Source of the DNA: Lachnospiraceae bacterium
Lineage (GTDB): Bacteria > Bacillota > Clostridia > Lachnospirales > Lachnospiraceae
Direction: 5' to 3'
DNA: 64,000 nucleotides
NCBI GenBank assembly: GCA_016284355.1
Contig: JAEEOQ010000080.1
Location: forward strand, 1-64,000
The notes below the pieces were generated by a model. It had not been told where the DNA came from and made no database searches. It saw nothing but the letters and a program-made list of their open reading frames with translations. Below are positions 58,369 through 64,000 of the stretch, piece by piece. A program made the translations under genes and the position numbers. How positions within the stretch are numbered: position 1 is the stretch's first letter; every line of letters begins with the position of its first letter.

Positions 58369-60345
58369 CTACTTAGTCAGTCTTAATAGAATCTCATTGC
58401 TTCTTGCGATGAATTTTGTCATAGCCTCAGGTTTAAGCGGCTTATGGCTTATCATGGCAAGATCGTAAAGCTGCTCGGCAAAGATATTTACATCTTCTTT
58501 GTCTTTATTATCAAAAACGTACTTAACAAGCTCATTGTTTGCATTAAGCACAAGCGTCTCGCCTTCGCCAAACATGTCATCATCAAGGCCCGCGCCGCCC
58601 ATAGAATACATCTTCATCATATCCTGCATACGGCGGGATTCTTCTGATAAGGTTATCATTGAAGAAACCGAAGCATTCTTGATATCTTCAACTTTAACAT
58701 TAAGTTTTTCTTTGTTAAGTACCTTTCTAAAGAGCTCTTCAAGAGCTTTCTGCTCTTTCTCAAGAGCCTTCTCATCTGTTTCTCCCTTAAGAGCTCCTGC
58801 TACATCTGCATCGATACGCATAAACTTGATCTTATCGTTCTTTGCTTCAAGGCTGTTTATAAACGGCTGATCGATGTTGTGGGTAAGGATAACAGCGTCC
58901 ATGCCCGCATCTTTAAACATATTGATGTACTGGCTCTGAAGGACCTTATCTGTTACGTAGTAAACAGTATCCTTTTTAACTTCCTTGTCAGAAGCCTCAT
59001 CCTTCTTTGCATCTTCAGTATTTTCAGCAGTTTCTTCTTTGCTTTCTTCCTTTGATCCATCATCCTTCTTAAGGTATTCAGGAAGTGTAACGTACTTATC
59101 TTCAAGGTTCTTAAAGATGATTACGTCTTTCATCTTCTCTTCGAATTTTTCATCTTTAAGGCAGCCGTATTTGATGAACGGACTGATGTCATCCCAGTAT
59201 TTCTCGTAGTTTTCACGGTCTGTCTTGTACATACCCGTAAGCTTGTCTGCTACCTTCTTAGAGATATAGTCAGAGATCTTCTTTACAAAGCCGTCGTTTT
59301 GAAGAGCACTTCTTGATACGTTAAGCGGAAGATCCGGACAATCTATAACACCCTTAAGGAGCATAAGGAATTCAGGTATAACTTCCTTAATGTTATCTGC
59401 GATAAATACCTGGTTGTTGTAAAGCTTGATGGTTCCTTCTATTGCATCGTACTCTGTGTTGATCTTAGGGAAGTATAAAATACCCTTAAGATTAAACGGA
59501 TAATCCATATTAAGGTGGATCCAGAAAAGAGGCTCCTTGTAATCGTGGAATACGTGTCTGTAGAACTCTTTGTATTCATCATCGTTACACTCGTTAGGGT
59601 GCTTTGCCCAAAGAGGATTCGGATTGTTTACAGGCTTTATCTCTTCCTTCTTTTCTTCGCCCTCTTTTTTCTCATCTACCACTGCTTCCTTTGGCTCTTC
59701 TTTGGCAGCATTGGCATTTGTATAATAAATCTCAACAGGCATAAAGGAACAATACTTATCAAGTACTTCCTTTACTCTGTATTCGTTTGAAAACTCGTAG
59801 GAATCTTCGTTAAGATAAAGGGTGATCTTTGTTCCGTGGCCTTCTTTATCGCCCGTACTCATCTCAAAGTTAATCCCCTCTTCGCTCTCCCAGTGAACAG
59901 GCTCGCTGCCCTCCACATAAGAAAGAGAATCGATGGTAACCTTGTCTGCTACCATAAATGCAGAATAAAAACCAAGACCAAAGTGGCCTATGATCTGGTC
60001 TTCAGAGGCCTTATCCTTATACTTTTCCATAAAGGCCTGAGCGCCGGAAAAAGCGATCTGGTTGATATATTTTTTAACCTCATCTGCTGTCATACCGATA
60101 CCGTTATCTATAAAGGTAAGGGTCTTCTCATTCGCATCTGTTATTACGTCTACTCTGTATTTTTCATCTTCAGGTGCGTTATACTCACCTACTAAAGAGA
60201 GTTTTTTAAGCTTTGTGATGGCATCGCATCCGTTTGAAACAAGCTCTCTGATGAAAATATCATGGTCAGAGTAAAGCCATTTCTTTATTATCGGAAATAT
60301 ATTTTCCGAAGTAATGGACAAACTGCCCTTTTCTACATTACCCAT
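58369..60345 (-). CDS. htpG: Molecular chaperone HtpG (Hsp90)
   Basis: 658 aa from MGNVEKGSLSITSENIFPIIKKWLYSDHDIFIRELVSNGCDAI; GHFGLGFYSAFMVADKV. Confidence 0.95.
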   Translation of the reverse strand: MGNVEKGSLSITSENIFPIIKKWLYSDHDIFIRELVSNGCDAITKLKKLSLVGEYNAPEDEKYRVDVITDANEKTLTFIDNGIGMTADEVKKYINQIAFSGAQAFMEKYKDKASEDQIIGHFGLGFYSAFMVADKVTIDSLSYVEGSEPVHWESEEGINFEMSTGDKEGHGTKITLYLNEDSYEFSNEYRVKEVLDKYCSFMPVEIYYTNANAAKEEPKEAVVDEKKEGEEKKEEIKPVNNPNPLWAKHPNECNDDEYKEFYRHVFHDYKEPLFWIHLNMDYPFNLKGILYFPKINTEYDAIEGTIKLYNNQVFIADNIKEVIPEFLMLLKGVIDCPDLPLNVSRSALQNDGFVKKISDYISKKVADKLTGMYKTDRENYEKYWDDISPFIKYGCLKDEKFEEKMKDVIIFKNLEDKYVTLPEYLKKDDGSKEESKEETAENTEDAKKDEASDKEVKKDTVYYVTDKVLQSQYINMFKDAGMDAVILTHNIDQPFINSLEAKNDKIKFMRIDADVAGALKGETDEKALEKEQKALEELFRKVLNKEKLNVKVEDIKNASVSSMITLSEESRRMQDMMKMYSMGGAGLDDDMFGEGETLVLNANNELVKYVFDNKDKEDVNIFAEQLYDLAMISHKPLKPEAMTKFIARSNEILLRLTK

Positions 60346-60431
60346 ATTAAAATTCACTTTCCTTTCCTTTGTTGGCCATCTGGCCTTCAAGGAATATTGT
60401 AGTCCCGGCTTATCCCTTTGTCAAGAAAAAA

Positions 60432-60458
60432 TTAGCACTCACCATAGGTGAGTGCTAA
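60432..60458 (-). promoter_or_regulatory. perfect CIRCE element (HrcA operator) upstream of htpG
   Basis: TTAGCACTC-N9-GAGTGCTAA exact consensus, about 87 nt upstream of the htpG start. Confidence 0.95.
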
Positions 60459-60505
60459 CATGAGGAGTTTTATCATATAAACTATAGAAAACTTATTATC
60501 AAATA

Positions 60506-62539
60506 TTAAAGTGTAAATGCTTTCATGCTCTCTTCAAGAGTATCAGAGATCTCGATAAGCTTGCTTGATTCACTTACAAGATTGGTAATAGTGTCATTAA
60601 GCTCGTTCATAGACTGAGCTGCAACTGTTGTAGATGCTGCGTACTCTTCTGAGATAGCAGAAAGGTTGCTGATAAGCTGATCAACCTTGATCTGTACCTT
60701 ATTACACTCATCTACTGCCTTCTTGATGGTAGCTGTCTTATCTTTAGCATCGTTGATACCATTTGTAACAACATTAAATTTCTCTCTGGTATCTGAAAGC
60801 TTTTCGTTCTGAACGCCGGTTCTTTCAACGACCTCAGCCATAACCTCAAGTGTCTCCTTAAAGTCTGCGATAAGAGCGTTGATAACCTTATCGATATCAG
60901 ATGCTGACTTGTTGGACTGATCTGCAAGCTGCTGGATCTCGTTTGCAACTACCGCAAAACCTCTTCCGGCATCACCTGCTCTTGCAGCCTCGATACTTGC
61001 GTTAAGAGAAAGAAGGTTTGTCTGGCTAGCAATATTTGCAATAACTGCTGTAGCCTTCTTAATTGACTGAACTGATTCATTGGTCTTATTGATCTGAGCA
61101 GAGATCTTTGAAATACCCTCTGTCATCTTATCGTTACTGTCATCAAGTTCCTTAATTATATCTGAAGCAACGGAACCTGCATTTGCCATATCTGTTGCTG
61201 TAGTATCAAGCTCTGAAACGCTGTCTACGATATCAAGCATAAACTTGCTGAGTTCTGACATCTGAAGTGCTGACTGCTCAACATCCTCTGCCTGTGTGGT
61301 AGCACCGTTTGCAATTTCATCTATTGTAACGCTTACCTGGTTAGAAATATTGCTTGTAGACTCAGCCATATTCTGAAGACCGTTACCTGATTCATTAACA
61401 TCTGTTGCAATAGTTCTGACATTTGAAAGGGTTCCCTGAAGGATACCTGCCATCTTATTAAGAGACTCGCCGAAAGCATCAAACTCGTTGCCTGCATCTG
61501 TCTTAGCCTTCGCAGTCATATCGCCGCCGGCGATAACGCTTAATGTTCCTTCAAATGCCTTTATGTTCTTCTTTACTCCAAGTGCAACGATAGTTGTAAG
61601 AACGATTATAACAAGTGCACTTGCGATAATGATGCCAAGAATAAGGATAGACATGGAAACAAGAGCCTGTTTACTGTTCTTTTCTACCATTTCCTGAAGT
61701 TCCTGGCAATAATATGTAAGATCTGCATTAAGAGAGTTTACCATGGCCTTTGTATTGGCAATGGTTGTATCTTTTTGGGCAATCTCATTAAATGCTGTTC
61801 TCTTCTTTTCTACTGATGAAATAACGCCGTCTGCCATTCTGCTGTCAGCTACGTTTGTCATAGCGTTATCTGTAATAGCGCTGAGGGCCTTGCTAACCTC
61901 CGCAGCAAGTTCTTCTGTTGATGCACCTTCTGCTACAGCCTTGGTATATTCGAGGAATTTATTGTTTGCCTCATTAAGAAGTGAAGCCCAGTGAATGTTC
62001 TGAGGAAGAACTGTAAATCCTACGTTCATAACCTCATCAGGCTCGATAAATGAAGCATAAAGTCCGCTCTCAGGGTTAAGTCCACGCTCAATATAAGAAC
62101 TGCTGAGCACCTTCATAGCGTTCTTGATCTCTTTGATCTTACCCTCAATTGAGCTTACTTTACCTGCGTAGGTTTTGCCGGCGTAAGTCTTTGCCTCGTT
62201 AACCTCTGTCTCCATCTTTGTAAGGTTGCTGACAATATCGTTATTATACTTGGTATCAAGTAAATAACGGAAGGAAAGCTCTGATGCAGTATTTGCTGTC
62301 TGCATAAGATTTATGTTTCCAACACTGTTTAAAAGTCTGGTATTTGAGTTGTTGGTGGAAAGAAGGTAAAAACCTGCCCCTCCAAGTACCATGGTTGTTA
62401 AAAATGCTGCTCCTCCAAGGATAGCAAGTTTACCAAGGATACTCTTAAAGATGTTTGATTTCATCTTTCCGGCCTTAACAGCCTTTTTTTCCTTTTTTGC
62501 TTTATTTTCGCCTTTTACTTTAGCGTTTGTTTTTTTCAT
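60506..62539 (-). CDS. Methyl-accepting chemotaxis protein (4-helix-bundle-like sensor)
   Basis: 677 aa from [16 protein letters not shown] (ATG 62539, AAAAAGGAGAAC RBS); [43 protein letters not shown]. Confidence 0.94.
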   Translation of the reverse strand: MKKTNAKVKGENKAKKEKKAVKAGKMKSNIFKSILGKLAILGGAAFLTTMVLGGAGFYLLSTNNSNTRLLNSVGNINLMQTANTASELSFRYLLDTKYNNDIVSNLTKMETEVNEAKTYAGKTYAGKVSSIEGKIKEIKNAMKVLSSSYIERGLNPESGLYASFIEPDEVMNVGFTVLPQNIHWASLLNEANNKFLEYTKAVAEGASTEELAAEVSKALSAITDNAMTNVADSRMADGVISSVEKKRTAFNEIAQKDTTIANTKAMVNSLNADLTYYCQELQEMVEKNSKQALVSMSILILGIIIASALVIIVLTTIVALGVKKNIKAFEGTLSVIAGGDMTAKAKTDAGNEFDAFGESLNKMAGILQGTLSNVRTIATDVNESGNGLQNMAESTSNISNQVSVTIDEIANGATTQAEDVEQSALQMSELSKFMLDIVDSVSELDTTATDMANAGSVASDIIKELDDSNDKMTEGISKISAQINKTNESVQSIKKATAVIANIASQTNLLSLNASIEAARAGDAGRGFAVVANEIQQLADQSNKSASDIDKVINALIADFKETLEVMAEVVERTGVQNEKLSDTREKFNVVTNGINDAKDKTATIKKAVDECNKVQIKVDQLISNLSAISEEYAASTTVAAQSMNELNDTITNLVSESSKLIEISDTLEESMKAFTL

Positions 62540-62758
62540 ATTGTTCTCCTTTTTCTTAAAACAAACCATAACCATGTTCATAAGGTTACAAATTTCATAA
62601 AAATAACACACATAATCAGCATTTTACAACCGCTTCGTCATATAGTCAAGCAAAGATTATCAAGGACTTTGTAAATTTTTCGTGAATTCAAAATGAGCGC
62701 GTTCAAGCAAAAGGACTTCAGCGTGTTATGTCGCGCCGAAGTCCTGCATATCCTATAA

Positions 62759-64000
62759 TTATAATGTAAATGATTTCATGCTCTCTTCAAGAGTATTCGA
62801 AATGTCTATAAGTTTATTGGACTCACCAAGAAGATGCTGGATCGTGTCGTTAAGTTCTGACATTGACTGAGCAGCTTCTGTTGTGGATGCCGCATACTCT
62901 TCAGAGATAGCCGAAAGATTGCTTATAAGCTGATCAACCTTGATCTGAACCCTATTACATTCATCAATGGCATTCTTGATCTCTTCGGTCTTATCCCTTG
63001 TCTCGGTTATACCGCCTGATACAATGTCGAATTTTTCTCTTGTATCTGTAATCTTTTCATTCTGTTCATTTGTAATCTCTTCAACTTCGTTCATAACATC
63101 AAGAGTTTCTTTAAAATCAGCGATAAGTGCTGTGATAACTCTGTCGATGTCCTCTGCGGATCTGTTTGACTGATCTGCAAGCTGCTGTATCTCACTTGCC
63201 ACTACCGCGAAGCCCTTACCTGCATCCCCTGCTCTTGCAGCCTCAATTGAAGCATTAAGTGAAAGAAGGTTAGTCTGGCTTGCAATATTGGCGATCATCG
63301 AAGTTGCATCTTTGATAGACTGGACGGATTCGTTTGTCTTGTCGATCTGAGAAGCGATCTTTGAAATACCGCTTGTCATTTTACCGTTACTTGCGTCAAG
63401 TTCTTTGATTATCTCAGATGCTGCTTTTCCGGCCTCAGCCATGTTTTCGGAAGCCTTATCAAGACTTTCGATATTAGTAACAATGTTTGTCATATATTTT
63501 CCAAGATCTGACATCTGAAGTGCTGACTGTTCTACATCCTCTGCCTGAGCTGTAGCACCATTTGCAATCTCTTCTATGGTGACGCTGACCTGCTCGGAAA
63601 TGTTACTTGTTGATTCAGCCATGCTCTGAAGTCCGCTGCCTGATGAATTAACCTCATCCGCAATACGATTTACATCTCCAAGTGTATCCTGAAGCACCCC
63701 AGCCATCTCGTTAAGCGACATACCAAAGGCATCAAATTCATTTCCTGCATCGGTTTTTGCCCTTGCTGTCATGTCACCCTTTGCAATAATGCCAAGAGTT
63801 CCCTCAAATTTAGAAATACTCTTCTTTACTCCAAATGAGATAAACATTGTAAATAAAACGATAACAACCGCACTCGCCACAAGGATACCCACAATAAGGA
63901 TAGTCATAGTCACAACTGCAGCCTTGGTATCTGTATCTACTGCATTTTTAAGATCACTGCACATGTTCGTAAGGTCACTGTTAAGCGCATTAAGAGCACT
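62759..64000 (-). CDS. Methyl-accepting chemotaxis protein, 5' truncated by window edge (paralog of 60506-62539)
   Basis: Frame stays open upstream of the listed Met at 63964 ([21 protein letters not shown]...); signalling domain nearly identical to the neighbour. Confidence 0.93.
   Translation of the reverse strand, partial: SALNALNSDLTNMCSDLKNAVDTDTKAAVVTMTILIVGILVASAVVIVLFTMFISFGVKKSISKFEGTLGIIAKGDMTARAKTDAGNEFDAFGMSLNEMAGVLQDTLGDVNRIADEVNSSGSGLQSMAESTSNISEQVSVTIEEIANGATAQAEDVEQSALQMSDLGKYMTNIVTNIESLDKASENMAEAGKAASEIIKELDASNGKMTSGISKIASQIDKTNESVQSIKDATSMIANIASQTNLLSLNASIEAARAGDAGKGFAVVASEIQQLADQSNRSAEDIDRVITALIADFKETLDVMNEVEEITNEQNEKITDTREKFDIVSGGITETRDKTEEIKNAIDECNRVQIKVDQLISNLSAISEEYAASTTEAAQSMSELNDTIQHLLGESNKLIDISNTLEESMKSFTL

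Overview
This 64 kb window looks like a low-GC Firmicute chromosome segment, probably Lachnospiraceae (Butyrivibrio/Pseudobutyrivibrio-like). That assignment is an inference from gene content and style. It is dominated by carbohydrate-uptake and carbohydrate-degradation genes plus four chemoreceptors. Main blocks: (1) an XRE-HTH/Uma2 protein truncated at the left edge; (2) a dextran/isomalto-oligosaccharide locus (about 0.98-14.1 kb) with GH13, a giant secreted GH66-CBM35-CBM35-GH15 protein, a divergent ABC importer, a cytoplasmic GH66 and an AraC regulator; (3) three cytoplasmic esterase-type genes, an MFS transporter and an MCP; (4) a MoxR/DUF58/DUF4129 operon; (5) an MCP, a second sugar ABC importer and a YesMN-type two-component system; (6) a structured intergenic element with inverted-repeat ends next to an Rpn-family nuclease; (7) miaA, pgi, serine dehydratase and GH3; (8) a secreted EstA-like esterase followed by a 1764-aa protein with three tandem esterase modules; (9) M42 peptidase, a FliD-like protein, MntP, an SLC13-like transporter, an oxidoreductase and a TIM-barrel/beta-propeller fusion; (10) MATE, htpG with a perfect CIRCE operator, and two tandem MCPs, the second truncated at the right edge. 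I saw no rRNA, tRNA, CRISPR array, prophage or transposase. The most interesting candidates are the GH66/GH15 dextran fusion locus, the triple-esterase fusion, the MITE-like structured intergenic element (33.95-34.35 kb), and a terminator-like hairpin whose 3' arm holds a Shine-Dalgarno (53.87-53.94 kb).
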